Below are positions 9,001-18,087 of a stretch of DNA of 64,000 nt, piece after piece. The notes below the pieces were generated by a model. The model was given only the letters and a program-made list of their open reading frames with translations, ran no database searches and was not told the DNA's origin. A program made the position numbers and the translations under genes. The stretch's first letter is position 1. The number at the start of each line of letters is the position of its first letter. The stretch comes from Muribaculaceae bacterium (lineage in GTDB: Bacteria; Bacteroidota; Bacteroidia; Bacteroidales; Muribaculaceae): NCBI GenBank assembly GCA_017409345.1, contig JAFQSX010000002.1, positions 1 to 64,000 on the forward strand, in the 5' to 3' direction.

Positions 9001-9349
9001 CATTGTTAAAGCCGATGCCGACTTATCATTCAAGTCAATGGAATTGATGTGGACATTCCCTAAAGATGGTATGGGCAATGTTGAAAGCACCACATTCCAA
9101 GCCGATGCCGACTATGTGCAAACAGATGCCGGACGCGTGATGTTATATGTATTCGTTCCCGGTAATGGATTGTGTGCCTACGAAATCGTTGATGCTTCAG
9201 CAAGTGGAATTGAAGGCGTAGCCATCGACAGCGATGCGGTTGAAGTAGCACGTTACGACATTCACGGACGCCTCCTCACCCAACCCACAAGCGGTATCAA
9301 CATCATAAAAATGAGCGACGGCACCGCAAAGAAAGTAGTAGTGAAATAA
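6020..9349 (+). CDS. Secreted GHL10-type glycosidase with T9SS tail
   Basis: 1109 residues. Signal peptide 1-24 (ending LFAA). Residues about 27-405 are a glycosyl-hydrolase-like family 10 (DUF187) TIM barrel: REMRSTWLTLVSNIDWPS near the start, then HIRTMGDAAYPSEYAPWS, EAYVWLNPYR, DGMLFDDYFYP and FISPQLYWE. Two fibronectin-like repeats start near 516 (TLIAPINGATV) and 614 (TLIAPDDEAQL). Residues about 707-1060 look like a beta-propeller. The last 35 residues (YDIHGR, then VKxxVVVK-like end) resemble a type A T9SS sorting tail. The family is linked to peptidoglycan or polysaccharide cleavage; the exact substrate is unknown. It is followed by a strong terminator. Confidence 0.85.
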   Translation: MKSRFLHLLASVLLITTFAGNLFAANPKREMRSTWLTLVSNIDWPSTKGTSASAQAAQKQELIAYLDNLEELNMTSTCLHIRTMGDAAYPSEYAPWSSYISGTRGVSPGWDPLAFFVEECHKRGIEAYVWLNPYRWSSSGLNAWSTEKDLEWKNNDMLIVGDNGTYVTFNPALKETRELIVNVIKEIIDNYAIDGMLFDDYFYPSGGTTEGSSAPDYADYIASGTTMSMGDWRRRNVNDMVADCYKIINETRPDVRFGIGPAGVSSKSASKYGLPSISSYGSSASDWQYDQIYCDPLTWMYEGTVDFISPQLYWETTHSTNGYEELTHWWSDAADKLKCHYYASQASYKINNSGWGINEMIKQVNHNRTYVKNNNCGSIYYNTNTFKSGMSSLKDNVYSTPALTPEITWKKGDNYSAVSNLKYNAGTLTWDATENGNAIIRYTVYAVPMSVTIDEAKAADGDGFDGQYLQKVIYGTSYTLDSDKQANYWYVVNVFDGYGHEHESAIVNYPEGDSEVATLIAPINGATVAWSQEFSWSNISDATFTLEISDSESFSTIVLQQKGITTNSATINLGDLESTKTYYWRIRTAQTNKLESVSKVESFVTTTRPAAPKTTLIAPDDEAQLDEDITFSWSEVECDEYTIEISAQDDFSTILYKKTLTETSLPFTLSILGKGTFYWRVVTSGNALNDTYSDVRSFEITKISVGNFEPGYSIKLDKDNDSYEKVGDLSINSIWFRSVHDDYKNITFGENGSYNRSFCAVGNTVYMVGRSENSTRANIYLRKFDGTTGEIISDIILGDEGKIAFYPANSVVKDSKGNICIANLSLNIKSTPIVLHKVDLETGELTQVASVKYSSSSSRCDHITLTGDVESGNFTIYAAFSKAKVVVRWNFENGTQKSQEVCSLTLNPSSVTALGTAPRVILIDDNSFLVRGGDTEWARYNFSSGKVADSFNNNPDLKPIAGEANGGTWFTLNNVNYFVYPYADWTDPVGHQFNIVKADADLSFKSMELMWTFPKDGMGNVESTTFQADADYVQTDAGRVMLYVFVPGNGLCAYEIVDASASGIEGVAIDSDAVEVARYDIHGRLLTQPTSGINIIKMSDGTAKKVVVK

Positions 9350-9374
9350 CACTAAAACATAACCTCACATAACC

Positions 9375-9414
9375 ACAACGGCTACCGAAGATAATTGGTA
9401 GCCGTTGTTTTTTT
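9375..9414 (+). terminator. Terminator after GHL10 gene
   Basis: 12-bp perfect stem 9375-9386 / 9397-9408 (ACAACGGCTACC and complement), 10-nt loop, T tract 9408-9414. Confidence 0.85.
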
Positions 9415-9415
9415 A

Positions 9416-11686
9416 TTAATCGAGATTGTATTTTTTGCGGTCAGAGGGTGATAGTTTGTATTTGCCGACGATTTTGCGGCAATCATTAATAATTGAAGAG
9501 CGAGTGCCATAATCCCAAATAGATATAATTGTATCCCCAATTATGATATTTTCATTATTGGGCGATATTGCACATGATGGGAAAACGGCAACCTGGTTTC
9601 TTTTTTCATTTAAAAGAACACCACTCTCAATGTCATATACTTTTGTTTTAATGTTATTACCAAATATTTCAGCACATGTCACAATTAGAGTTTTTCCATC
9701 TTCGCTTATTTCTGTCGAAAAATACCCATCATAGGTATCGCAATTGATAGTATTAATCAATTCTTCAGTTGTCATATCCCATATTTTAACTATCTGCTTA
9801 TGTGGTTCGGCAACTTGTTTTGGATATTGACTGTTAATTGTTACTACCCAACGACCATTACGGCTAAACTTTATTTTTGAAAACATAGAGGAATTTAGTG
9901 CATCGTGGATAAAATTGCCTGTTTGGGAATCTCTTATCACAATCTTACCTTGCTCGGCTGTGTATAAATGCTTTCCATTAGGAGATATGGCTAATTGAGT
10001 GGCTGCAGTATCTAAGGTTATAGTGTTGAATAAATCCCCGTTTTTATTCAACATTAGAATTGAATTATCGCTTGACGTTGCAACTATAGAGCCATCATTT
10101 TTAATCTTCACATCATTTATTGTGCCATTGTTGTAGCGTATTACTTTCAGGCATTTATAATCATCGGTGCGCCATATGCGTATTGTCTTATCCAATGATG
10201 CTGTGGCGATATATTTGTCGTTAGGAGAGAATGTGGCAGATGTTATTTTATGTTCGTGCCCATTCAACGCTGCTAATTTGTCAAGAGTGTTCCCGTCATA
10301 TATTGTAGCATTTTTGCATTTGATTAGAGGTTGTTCTATCATATAGTCACCCTCTCCACATGGATAAGCAAATGACAACTCTGTAATTTGCGGGTTGTCG
10401 AGTGTTAGCAATAAATCCCCACTATTGCTATATACGAGTTGGCCAAACATATTTCCCGCCTCATTCATTGCGACCGATTCTTTCATAACACTCCTCGTGC
10501 CATTATTTTGCCAAATCTGCATACATGGCGGATCCATTGAACTTATTAATATACTTTTCCCATCGGGACTGAATTTATTATATAATGCCCATAGACTGAT
10601 TTCGCCGCTTTTGCTTATAAATGACGTATATGGATAGTTCCACACATTGGAGATACTATTTATATTATCACCTATTGTCACCACCTCTTCAGCCTCATTG
10701 TCCAAGCAATAGGCATAATTAACCAATCCACAATCACTTATACTTTTAATTTCTTTTCCGGTTGCAGTATCATATGTCTTGATAATATCATTTCCGGCAA
10801 TCATGACTTTAGACGCATCGTTATTAAACAATGTTGCAGAAATCCTATACTCCGGTTCTATTGTTTCAATTATTTCCCCCAAGTCACAATTAATAATAAT
10901 CGCTTTATTATAATCGTTAACAATTAGACGACTTCCGTCATTGCTTATTGTCATAGAATTAGCATCATTTGCAAAAGGGATATTTACGACATGAAGTAAA
11001 TCACCCGATTGTGTTGACCATATCCCAATATGCTTGCTATCTAATGTAGCAATATGTTTTTGATTCTTACTTATACAAGCATCGCATATAGTGTAATAAT
11101 GGCCGTCATTAATATGCTTTGATATCCTACTTGCCTCAAAAGTCTTGACAATCTTTCCCTCTTCAATATCTATTAGAGAACTGCGTTTACCATCGAAAAA
11201 ATTCACTAACAACGACTTCTCATCATCAGTCAGAGTCAAACCTAAAACATCGTCATCAAACTCTATCAATTGCTTATAAGAACTATTTTCTACATCATAA
11301 ACCAAGATACGTTTGTTGGCGGATATATAAAGAAATTTACCCCCATTGCTTATTGCATTATCAGCGAAGAAATATGATCCAATCTCATGAATGGGTTTGT
11401 ATTTTGACGAGTTGTAAATATCTCTTATGTAGCGCATAGCTGCTTCAATCTCTTTATTACCCGAATATTGTGGATTGGCATCTAATTCGAGGAGTAAACT
11501 TAGAGCCTTTATTACATCTCCTTGCTCGGCGATATAACGAGTATTATCAGTAATCGCACCAATATATTTGTCAGAAAGGCCACGATTATTACCCGAATAA
11601 CTATTTTGAGCCAAAGTATTTACAGAAAACGCAAATAGCACTACAAATAGAAACAAATTAACTATATTCTTTTTCATGTCAATCAT
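9416..11686 (-). CDS. Exported WD40 beta-propeller protein
   Basis: 756 residues. The signal peptide begins at the second ATG (11677, MKKNIVNLFLFVVLFAFSVNTLAQ), which is the more likely start; the ATG at 11686 adds three residues. After an N-terminal helical segment of about 90 residues come at least ten WD40-like blades; the clearest is LNGHEHKITSATFSPNDKY followed by IATASLDKTIRIWRT. No catalytic domain is visible, so it is probably a periplasmic or surface scaffold. It converges on the GHL10 gene over the shared hairpin at 9375-9408. The leader is interrupted by an inverted-repeat element (11691-11891), and a TAAATTTG -7 candidate for it lies beyond that element at 11904-11911. Confidence 0.8.
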   Translation of the reverse strand: MIDMKKNIVNLFLFVVLFAFSVNTLAQNSYSGNNRGLSDKYIGAITDNTRYIAEQGDVIKALSLLLELDANPQYSGNKEIEAAMRYIRDIYNSSKYKPIHEIGSYFFADNAISNGGKFLYISANKRILVYDVENSSYKQLIEFDDDVLGLTLTDDEKSLLVNFFDGKRSSLIDIEEGKIVKTFEASRISKHINDGHYYTICDACISKNQKHIATLDSKHIGIWSTQSGDLLHVVNIPFANDANSMTISNDGSRLIVNDYNKAIIINCDLGEIIETIEPEYRISATLFNNDASKVMIAGNDIIKTYDTATGKEIKSISDCGLVNYAYCLDNEAEEVVTIGDNINSISNVWNYPYTSFISKSGEISLWALYNKFSPDGKSILISSMDPPCMQIWQNNGTRSVMKESVAMNEAGNMFGQLVYSNSGDLLLTLDNPQITELSFAYPCGEGDYMIEQPLIKCKNATIYDGNTLDKLAALNGHEHKITSATFSPNDKYIATASLDKTIRIWRTDDYKCLKVIRYNNGTINDVKIKNDGSIVATSSDNSILMLNKNGDLFNTITLDTAATQLAISPNGKHLYTAEQGKIVIRDSQTGNFIHDALNSSMFSKIKFSRNGRWVVTINSQYPKQVAEPHKQIVKIWDMTTEELINTINCDTYDGYFSTEISEDGKTLIVTCAEIFGNNIKTKVYDIESGVLLNEKRNQVAVFPSCAISPNNENIIIGDTIISIWDYGTRSSIINDCRKIVGKYKLSPSDRKKYNLD

Positions 11687-11690
11687 GGGT

Positions 11691-11891
11691 TAAGGGAATT
11701 TCTATAAATTCCACGAATTAATTAAACAGTAGTTATTGGGAACGTTCTTTTGTATGCTTTATGTTTTTATTTGGCATCTTCTTGTCTTTGTTTCAATCGC
11801 ATAGCTCGCTATGCGATTGAAACAAAAAAACAAAAATCCGTTCAAATAAAATTCATAAATCTTCACAAAGCAATTTATAGAAGTTCCCTAA
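11691..11891. mobile_element. 201-bp inverted-repeat element in the WD40 gene leader
   Basis: The ends form a 20-bp inverted repeat with 18 matches (11691-11710 and 11872-11891; key core GGGAA-TTCTATAAATT). In the middle is a perfect 19-bp hairpin with a 2-nt loop (11787-11805 / 11808-11826). The left end starts 5 bp before the 11686 ATG. No coding frame. It looks like a miniature non-autonomous element or a long structured leader. Confidence 0.5.
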
Positions 11892-12148
11892 AGAGTGATA
11901 ATACAAATTTATCATAAATTATTGTACATCATCTATCCTTTTATTCAAATTTTGCAATAATTTAGGAATTAAGGGGGGGATTAACAATAATTTGTTGCTT
12001 ATAATTGATTTTTAATGATTATTCGGCAACGCATAAATCATTTTTTTTAATTCTCAACTCTCAATTCTCAATTTTATTTTGTACTATCGTTGACTTCGTC
12101 TTAGATAGGCTACGCCTCTGAGCAAATGCAAAAATTTAAGTTATCTAA
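11892..12148. other. Intergenic between WD40 gene and parC
   Basis: No gene. It holds the minus-strand -7 candidate for the WD40 gene (11904-11911), a low-complexity CTCAA-rich stretch near 12050-12075 and a short GGC-TAC-GCC hairpin (12109-12119) in a segment that looks like a Bacteroidales intergenic repeat. Confidence 0.4.
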
Positions 12149-12180
12149 TTTGCATTTGTGCTCTATTTGCACTATCTTTG
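12149..12180 (+). promoter_or_regulatory. parC promoter
   Basis: TATCTTTG at 12173-12180 and TTTG at 12149-12152, 20-bp spacing. The predicted transcript start near 12187 lies downstream of the GTG at 12184, which rules that codon out as the parC start. Confidence 0.75.
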
Positions 12181-12237
12181 TAAGTGATTAAAAGGCTCTT
12201 GCCTAACGATTATAGACCACTAAATTTCACTCCAAAT

Positions 12238-14937
12238 ATGAGCGACGAAATAACTCCTATTGACCCTGAAGAATTGCCCGTAGATGAAACTCCCGAGGAA
12301 AACTCAGCAGATAACAATCCCGATTCTACCTCATCGTCTCCCGATAAGAATAATGATGTGGTGAAACATCAATTACGTGGCATGTATCGTAATTGGTTCT
12401 TGGATTATGCTTCATACGTAATCCTTGAACGTGCCGTGCCACATATCGACGACGGGTTGAAACCTGTACAACGTCGCATTCTTCACTCAATGAAAACCCT
12501 CGATGACGGACGTTTTAACAAGGTGGCCAACATTGTGGGTAACACTATGCAATATCACCCTCATGGCGATGCGTCAATCAACGATGCACTCGTAACATTA
12601 GGACAAAAAGAGTTATTGGTCGAAACTCAAGGAAACTGGGGTAACATTCTCACCGGAGCATCAGCGGCTGCCGGCCGTTATATCGAAGCTCGCCTATCAT
12701 CATTTGCTCTCGAAACGCTCTACAATCCAAAAGTAACGGAGTGGACTTTGTCATACGACGGTCGTAAAAAAGAGCCTGTTACACTACCTGCCAAATTCCC
12801 ATTACTATTGGCTCAAGGGGTGGAAGGTATCGCCGTTGGTCTTTCATCAAAAATTTTGCCTCACAACTTCAACGAAATCCTTGATGCGGCTGTGGCATAC
12901 CTACGCGGTGAAGATTTTGTGCTTTACCCCGACTTTATGACCGGTGGATTCATCGATGTATCGCGCTACAACGACGGTGAACGTGGTGGCGTGGTAAAAG
13001 TGCGTGCAAAAATCGAGAAGCTCGATAATAAGACTCTTGCCATCACCGAAATCCCTTATGGCAAGACAACAGGCACACTCATCGACTCAATATTGAAGGC
13101 CTACGAAAAAGGTAAAATCAAAATTCGCAAAGTTGACGACAACACTGCCGAAACGGCGTTGATTCTCGTGCATCTATTGCCAGGCACATCAAGCGACAAG
13201 GCCATTGACGCTCTTTACGCATTTACCGATTGTGAGGTTAATATTTCGCCCAACTGTTGTGTTATTTCTGACAAAAAGCCTCATTTCTTGGGCGTGAGCG
13301 ATGTGTTGCGTCACAGCGTTGACACTACCAAAGAGATTCTCCGCAAGGAACTTGAAATACAACTTGGCGAAGTGCGTGAATTGTTGCATTTTGCATCATT
13401 GGAACGCATCTTCATTGAAGAACGCATTTATAAAGACAAAGAATTTGAAGAAAGTCGCAACATGGAAGAGGCTATCGCACATATTGATAAGCGATTGGAG
13501 CCATGGAAACCAAAATTCATTCGTCCCATCACCGATGATGATATTCTTCGCTTGATGGAAATCAAGATGGGCCGAATCCTCAAATTCAACTCGGCAAAAG
13601 CCGACGAATTAATTGCGTCATACAACGATAAAATTAAAGCATTACTCAACGATCTCAACCATATCGTAGATTATACGATTAAATGGTATGAAGACTTGAA
13701 AACAAAATATGGTGCTGCATATCCTCGCCACACAGTGATACGCGGATTTGACAACATTGAGGCTGCAACTGTGGCTGAGGCTAACGAAAAACTCTACATC
13801 AACCGCGAAGAAGGGTTCATTGGCACCGGATTGAAGAAAGATGAATATGTGTGCAACTGTTCAAGCATCGACGACATCATCATCTTCTACAAAGATGGTA
13901 AGTATAAGATTGTAAAGGTGCAAGAAAAGATGTTTGTCGGTAAAAACATTCTTTACCTCAACGTGTTCAAACGTAACGATGTGCGCACAATCTACAATGT
14001 GATATATCAAGATGGCCGCGGTGGTATATTCTTCATGAAACGCTTTGCCGTTACAGGTGTGACTCGCGACAAAGAATATGACCTCACAAAGGGTAAACCC
14101 GGCACAAAGATACATTGGTTTACTGCCAATCCCAACGGCGAGGCTGAAGTGGTGAAAGTGACACTCAAACCGAAACCTCGCTTGAAAACATTGCAATTTG
14201 ATGTTGACTTCAGCGAACTCGCTATCAAGGGTAAGCAATCACAAGGAAATATCGTGACCAAAAACGAAGTACACCGTTTCTCACTCAAAGAGAAAGGCAC
14301 TTCAACTCTCGGTGGACGTGAAGTGTGGTTTGATCCCGACGTGCTTCGTCTCAACTACGATGGACGCGGTAATTATCTCGGAGAGTTTAACGGCAACGAC
14401 CTAGTTCTTGTTATTCTCAAAAGTGGCGAATACTATATGTCAACTTTCGATGCCGCCAACCACTATGAAGATAATATCTTGCGAATTGAGAAATTCCGTC
14501 AAGGTCATGTGTGGACCGCAGTGCTCAACGATGCCGACCAAGGCTTCCCATATATCAAGCGTTTCACCTTTGAGCCTACAAATAAGAAAATGCGATTTAT
14601 TGGCGAGAACGAGAAATCTACACTCATTGCCCTCTCGGATGCACCGGGAGCAAGATTTGAAGTGAAATTCGGAGGTGGCGACGAGTTCCGTGGATCAATC
14701 GTGATTGATGCGATAGAGTTTATTGGTGTGAAATCATTCAAGGCCAAGGGTAAGCGAGTATCAAACTATAATATTGAGTCAATCACAGAAATTGAGCCTC
14801 GCGAGATTGAAATTGAAGATCCACAAGAGCCGGAAATCGCCGAAGGAGAAGCCCCTATTGATGGCGAAGAATTAGAGCCGGAACGCTCAGATGATGAAGT
14901 GCGCGATGAAATAAATGGTCAACAACGCATTTTCTAA
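12238..14937 (+). CDS. parC: DNA topoisomerase IV subunit A
   Basis: 899 residues from the ATG at 12238. The frame extends back to a GTG at 12184, but the promoter -7 element ends at 12180, so 12238 is chosen. The N-terminal acidic tail (MSDEITPIDPEELP) precedes the breakage-reunion domain: LKPVQRRILHSM, QYHPHGDASI and the catalytic tyrosine Y148 in GRYIEARLSS. The C-terminal half is the degenerate DNA-wrapping propeller without a GyrA box, ending in an acidic tail, as in Bacteroidota ParC. With ParE it decatenates daughter chromosomes in the cytoplasm; no parE is in the window. mntP follows 9 bp downstream, so the two are probably co-transcribed. Confidence 0.93.
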   Translation: MSDEITPIDPEELPVDETPEENSADNNPDSTSSSPDKNNDVVKHQLRGMYRNWFLDYASYVILERAVPHIDDGLKPVQRRILHSMKTLDDGRFNKVANIVGNTMQYHPHGDASINDALVTLGQKELLVETQGNWGNILTGASAAAGRYIEARLSSFALETLYNPKVTEWTLSYDGRKKEPVTLPAKFPLLLAQGVEGIAVGLSSKILPHNFNEILDAAVAYLRGEDFVLYPDFMTGGFIDVSRYNDGERGGVVKVRAKIEKLDNKTLAITEIPYGKTTGTLIDSILKAYEKGKIKIRKVDDNTAETALILVHLLPGTSSDKAIDALYAFTDCEVNISPNCCVISDKKPHFLGVSDVLRHSVDTTKEILRKELEIQLGEVRELLHFASLERIFIEERIYKDKEFEESRNMEEAIAHIDKRLEPWKPKFIRPITDDDILRLMEIKMGRILKFNSAKADELIASYNDKIKALLNDLNHIVDYTIKWYEDLKTKYGAAYPRHTVIRGFDNIEAATVAEANEKLYINREEGFIGTGLKKDEYVCNCSSIDDIIIFYKDGKYKIVKVQEKMFVGKNILYLNVFKRNDVRTIYNVIYQDGRGGIFFMKRFAVTGVTRDKEYDLTKGKPGTKIHWFTANPNGEAEVVKVTLKPKPRLKTLQFDVDFSELAIKGKQSQGNIVTKNEVHRFSLKEKGTSTLGGREVWFDPDVLRLNYDGRGNYLGEFNGNDLVLVILKSGEYYMSTFDAANHYEDNILRIEKFRQGHVWTAVLNDADQGFPYIKRFTFEPTNKKMRFIGENEKSTLIALSDAPGARFEVKFGGGDEFRGSIVIDAIEFIGVKSFKAKGKRVSNYNIESITEIEPREIEIEDPQEPEIAEGEAPIDGEELEPERSDDEVRDEINGQQRIF

Positions 14938-14946
14938 TTATCTTAA

Positions 14947-15528
14947 ATGAATTTCGTTGAACTTCTAATTATCGCCATAGGCTTATCAATGGATGCCTTT
15001 GCCGTGTCGATTGGTAAAGGGTTGTCATTAAAAAAAATCAAATTGAGCCATGCCCTAAAAGTGGGATTATGGTTTGGTGGTTTTCAAGCATTGATGCCAT
15101 TAATCGGATATATGCTCGGAAGCACTTTTGCCGAAATAGTTTCGACATTTGACCATTGGGTAGCATTTGTTTTACTATCTCTTATCGGTGGCAATATGAT
15201 AAAAGAATCACTTGAAAATGACTCGGATAATGATTGCGATTGCAATAAGAAAGATAAAAATGGATTTGGATTAACAACAATGTTTACTCTTGCCGTAGCG
15301 ACAAGCATTGATGCATTGGCCATTGGTGTAACTTTTGCCTTTTTCAAAGTTGCAATCTTCCCTGCAATCATTACCATAGGCATCACAACACTTATCTTCT
15401 CGGTCGCAGGTTTAAAAATAGGCAATATCTTCGGTTGCAAATATAAATCTCATGCCGAACTATTTGGCGGCGTAATCCTCATCCTCATCGGCCTCAAAAT
15501 CCTCATCGAACACACTTTTTTTAGTTAA
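14947..15528 (+). CDS. mntP: Manganese efflux pump MntP
   Basis: 193 residues with six membrane helices in two repeated halves. The two conserved signature helices are both present, with an aspartate in each: [17 protein letters not shown] (near 12-28) and [15 protein letters not shown] (near 117-132). A short Asp/Cys-rich loop (NDSDNDCDC, about 91-99) joins the halves and may bind metal. The family exports Mn2+ from the cytoplasm. It lies 9 bp after parC and has no separate promoter or manganese riboswitch visible. Confidence 0.9.
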   Translation: MNFVELLIIAIGLSMDAFAVSIGKGLSLKKIKLSHALKVGLWFGGFQALMPLIGYMLGSTFAEIVSTFDHWVAFVLLSLIGGNMIKESLENDSDNDCDCNKKDKNGFGLTTMFTLAVATSIDALAIGVTFAFFKVAIFPAIITIGITTLIFSVAGLKIGNIFGCKYKSHAELFGGVILILIGLKILIEHTFFS

Positions 15529-15573
15529 AAAGAAAAGAGGAAAAATTATTTTTCATTTATCCTTTTTCATTTT

Positions 15574-16503
15574 TTAATTTTCACAATAAAAACACTTATA
15601 GACATGCTCACTTTCTTTTTCTGGAGCTAAATCATAATAATCATGCAAATGGAAATCGCCCATAAATGCATTACAATATTTACATGTATTTGCCTTATAA
15701 CTACGACTTTGCGTCTTACTATAATTTTCTTTTATATTTGCCCCTAACAAATTTGCCAATTCAATTTCTCGCTGCGTAAAACTTGTTGGATGAATATATT
15801 GCTCATTTTCTGATACCATCATAGCAATCTTCATCGGACGTCCACACCTCCAGCATTCGGTGCCAATTATCTCTATTTTAGCCTTCTGTTTATAACGACC
15901 ACAAATTTTACAAATCGGATTAGGACACAAGTTAACTTTATCTGGATGAGATAATTTATACTCAACATTATTACAGTCATCAAAATCATCCACAAACAAC
16001 TGCAAACATGCAATTCTATTATCTTCATAATATTTTAGAACAAAATCTTCAGGTTTATGTGTCACTACTATTTCAACAACGATAACAACCTTATTATTTT
16101 TATCCAATAAAGCGATATCAGGCTTACACCCACCTAAATTATGCTCTAAATCAACATTAACCGCTTTTTTCAATAAATTCCCAGTATGGCGATCTGTACA
16201 TTTTTCACATTGCCATTCAAAATTCAAATCTTCTTTATTTAATATTTTACTTTTTATATAATTATAAACATTTTCTTTAAACAATTTATGCAAAAATGAT
16301 TCTGAACAATTATTCTCATTTTGAGTTTTATGTGCAAAGTGATTCCGCCTATGATATTTTTGCCCTTTGGGTATTTTACTAATTCTTAATGACAAATTAG
16401 CCCCACAACATGGACATGTATACATACCATCTTTTTTAACATTATCAATATGTATCAATTCTTTGTTTTCATCATAAGCATATGGTAATAGTATTTTTGA
16501 CAT
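15574..16503 (-). CDS. CoiA-like nuclease with multiple zinc ribbons
   Basis: 309 residues. The N-terminal region has a zinc ribbon (CPCC, near 30-33) and HFAH (near 56), followed by the restriction-like core typical of the CoiA-like family: KPDIALLD with VVVEIVVTHKPE, that is, the D...E-x-V pattern of a PD-(D/E)XK fold. Further cysteine pairs (CEKC, CKICG, CWRCG, CKYC, CFYC) indicate four or more zinc sites. CoiA proteins are linked to competence and recombination of incoming DNA, and relatives occur near mobile or defence genes. It stands alone, convergent with mntP, without a clear terminator between them. Very AT-rich codons set it apart from parC and suggest horizontal acquisition. Confidence 0.7.
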   Translation of the reverse strand: MSKILLPYAYDENKELIHIDNVKKDGMYTCPCCGANLSLRISKIPKGQKYHRRNHFAHKTQNENNCSESFLHKLFKENVYNYIKSKILNKEDLNFEWQCEKCTDRHTGNLLKKAVNVDLEHNLGGCKPDIALLDKNNKVVIVVEIVVTHKPEDFVLKYYEDNRIACLQLFVDDFDDCNNVEYKLSHPDKVNLCPNPICKICGRYKQKAKIEIIGTECWRCGRPMKIAMMVSENEQYIHPTSFTQREIELANLLGANIKENYSKTQSRSYKANTCKYCNAFMGDFHLHDYYDLAPEKESEHVYKCFYCEN

Positions 16504-16568
16504 AATATCTACTTTTTTATTATTTCATTTGACTTCACAGCATATAATATTAATTCTTATTCTCTCCA

Positions 16569-17879
16569 TTAGAATCCTACTTTAAACATTGCTGTGATGC
16601 GGTTATTGTGGATTGATTCGTTGGCGAAAGAGCGTTTGATACCGTAGTTATATTCAATACCTACATCAAAGAATGAAGATGCTCGCCAAATGAAGTTGAC
16701 TGCAGCATAATGTTCATATTTCATGTGCTGACCAAATTCAATTAACCCATTATCGTATTTATCTACATAATTGCGCATATATCCATACATGGCTGTTGAA
16801 AATAGATTAGGGGTATAATAATATTGCAACGCACACAACCCACCTACTGAAGATGTTCGTTTTAATTGGCCTAAATTATTTTCATCGGGTACCAAATCAA
16901 GATTAAAGCCATCGTTATCTTTAAAATAATTAGCGATACCTGATCCTCCTTGAGTCATAAAATACCCGACAGCATTGCCCAATTTGTAATTTGCAGTAAG
17001 TTTTAATCCATATCCTAACATTGATCGATTGCGATTATCCACATAGTCACGATAGGTCAATGTGCGTAACATTGATGACAATCTCACATGACCAATATCA
17101 CCCCATGCATATTGCACATATAATGGGATTGAAGGCACTCGCTGGGTTGCTTCTTTTTCACGACTACCAACCCATTGGGTATAACTTGCTTTGGGCAACT
17201 CTATACCAGCCCCCACTCTTATTTTATTTGACAAATTGCGTTGCCAATTAAATGTCATATTAGAGTGACCACCCGAAGCCCCGGGACCATTACCATCAAT
17301 AAGATAAGCATCGGCACTTTTATCATCATATACACTTGATGTATAACCCATTGTCACACCCATGAAACGAATATATGCATGGTCGCATTTCACAAAATAG
17401 TCATTACCCGAACCACCGGTAAAATTGAGCATAGCAAACAACCCCACGCGATATTTATTTTTGGGCATACCCACAATGTTAAACATCAACGAACTTGACT
17501 TAATCGACATCTGTAACGATTGATCATTTCCGGGAAGCGCCGTAGAAAAGTCAGAGGGTTTGAAGTCGGACGGATTATCATAAGGATTACCCCAATCATA
17601 TAATGCAATAGCTTTTACAGTTGCGCCCAACGACATATAAAATCGTTGTTCCTTATCGATAATAGCAAAATGAGGTGCCACAAAATCGGGATCGACCGGA
17701 CGGTTTTCAAGCAACACATCATAAGGATTGGCAATTGAATCTTGCATAGCGCTATCATTCCCCACCACAAACTCAATCTTTTTATCTTGCTTCACGATTG
17801 TTGGGTGACGCTGCGCAGTAGTAATATTTACACACATTGCCATTGCCACAAAACCGAGAAGAAGTGCATTACATTTCAT
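16569..17879 (-). CDS. Outer-membrane porin, DcaP-like
   Basis: 436 residues with a signal peptide (to about residue 22, ITTAQ). The rest is beta-barrel sequence with alternating aromatic strands and a C-terminal phenylalanine (MFKVGF), as recognised by the BAM complex. The segments PLYVQYAWGDIGHVRLSSMLR and the late GVQYYYTPNLF-like strand resemble DcaP-type porins. The substrate is unknown. A TATATTTG -7 candidate at 17909-17916 overlaps the first unit of the tandem repeat upstream, so the repeat may carry the promoter. Confidence 0.75.
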   Translation of the reverse strand: MKCNALLLGFVAMAMCVNITTAQRHPTIVKQDKKIEFVVGNDSAMQDSIANPYDVLLENRPVDPDFVAPHFAIIDKEQRFYMSLGATVKAIALYDWGNPYDNPSDFKPSDFSTALPGNDQSLQMSIKSSSLMFNIVGMPKNKYRVGLFAMLNFTGGSGNDYFVKCDHAYIRFMGVTMGYTSSVYDDKSADAYLIDGNGPGASGGHSNMTFNWQRNLSNKIRVGAGIELPKASYTQWVGSREKEATQRVPSIPLYVQYAWGDIGHVRLSSMLRTLTYRDYVDNRNRSMLGYGLKLTANYKLGNAVGYFMTQGGSGIANYFKDNDGFNLDLVPDENNLGQLKRTSSVGGLCALQYYYTPNLFSTAMYGYMRNYVDKYDNGLIEFGQHMKYEHYAAVNFIWRASSFFDVGIEYNYGIKRSFANESIHNNRITAMFKVGF

Positions 17880-17910
17880 AATATATCACGATTTAAATTA
17901 AACTCCCACA

Positions 17911-18087
17911 AATATAGTGAAAGGTGAGTGAAGAAAAAACAAGTTTACTTGAATTTTTTATTCCGAACCGCATCCTATATTATCAAAATATAGTGAAAGG
18001 TGAGTGAAGAAAAAAACAAGTTTACTTGATTTTTTATTCCGAACCGCATCCTATATTATCAAAATATAGTGAAAGGTGAGTGAAGAT
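17911..18087. repeat. 76-bp tandem palindromic repeat, 2.3 copies
   Basis: Units begin at 17911, 17987 and 18063, with a 76-bp period; the third copy breaks off after about 25 bp near 18087. Copies 1 and 2 differ by compensating single-base indels. Each unit starts AATATAGTGAAAGGTGAGTG, contains a CAAGT-TT-ACTTG hairpin tip and ends CATCCTATATT, so it can fold back on itself through the AATATAG/CTATATT ends. It resembles REP-type intergenic palindromes of Bacteroidales. Confidence 0.75.

Noticed and set aside
11787..11826. 19-bp hairpin as a terminator
   Set aside because: It is flanked by A-rich DNA on the right and no T tract on either strand; it also lies in the leader of the WD40 gene.
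14947..14990. Manganese riboswitch before mntP
   Set aside because: The gap to parC is only 9 bp and no yybP-ykoY-type structure fits.
17911..18087. Possible CRISPR array
   Set aside because: Units are directly adjacent with no unique spacers and no cas genes; it is a simple tandem repeat.
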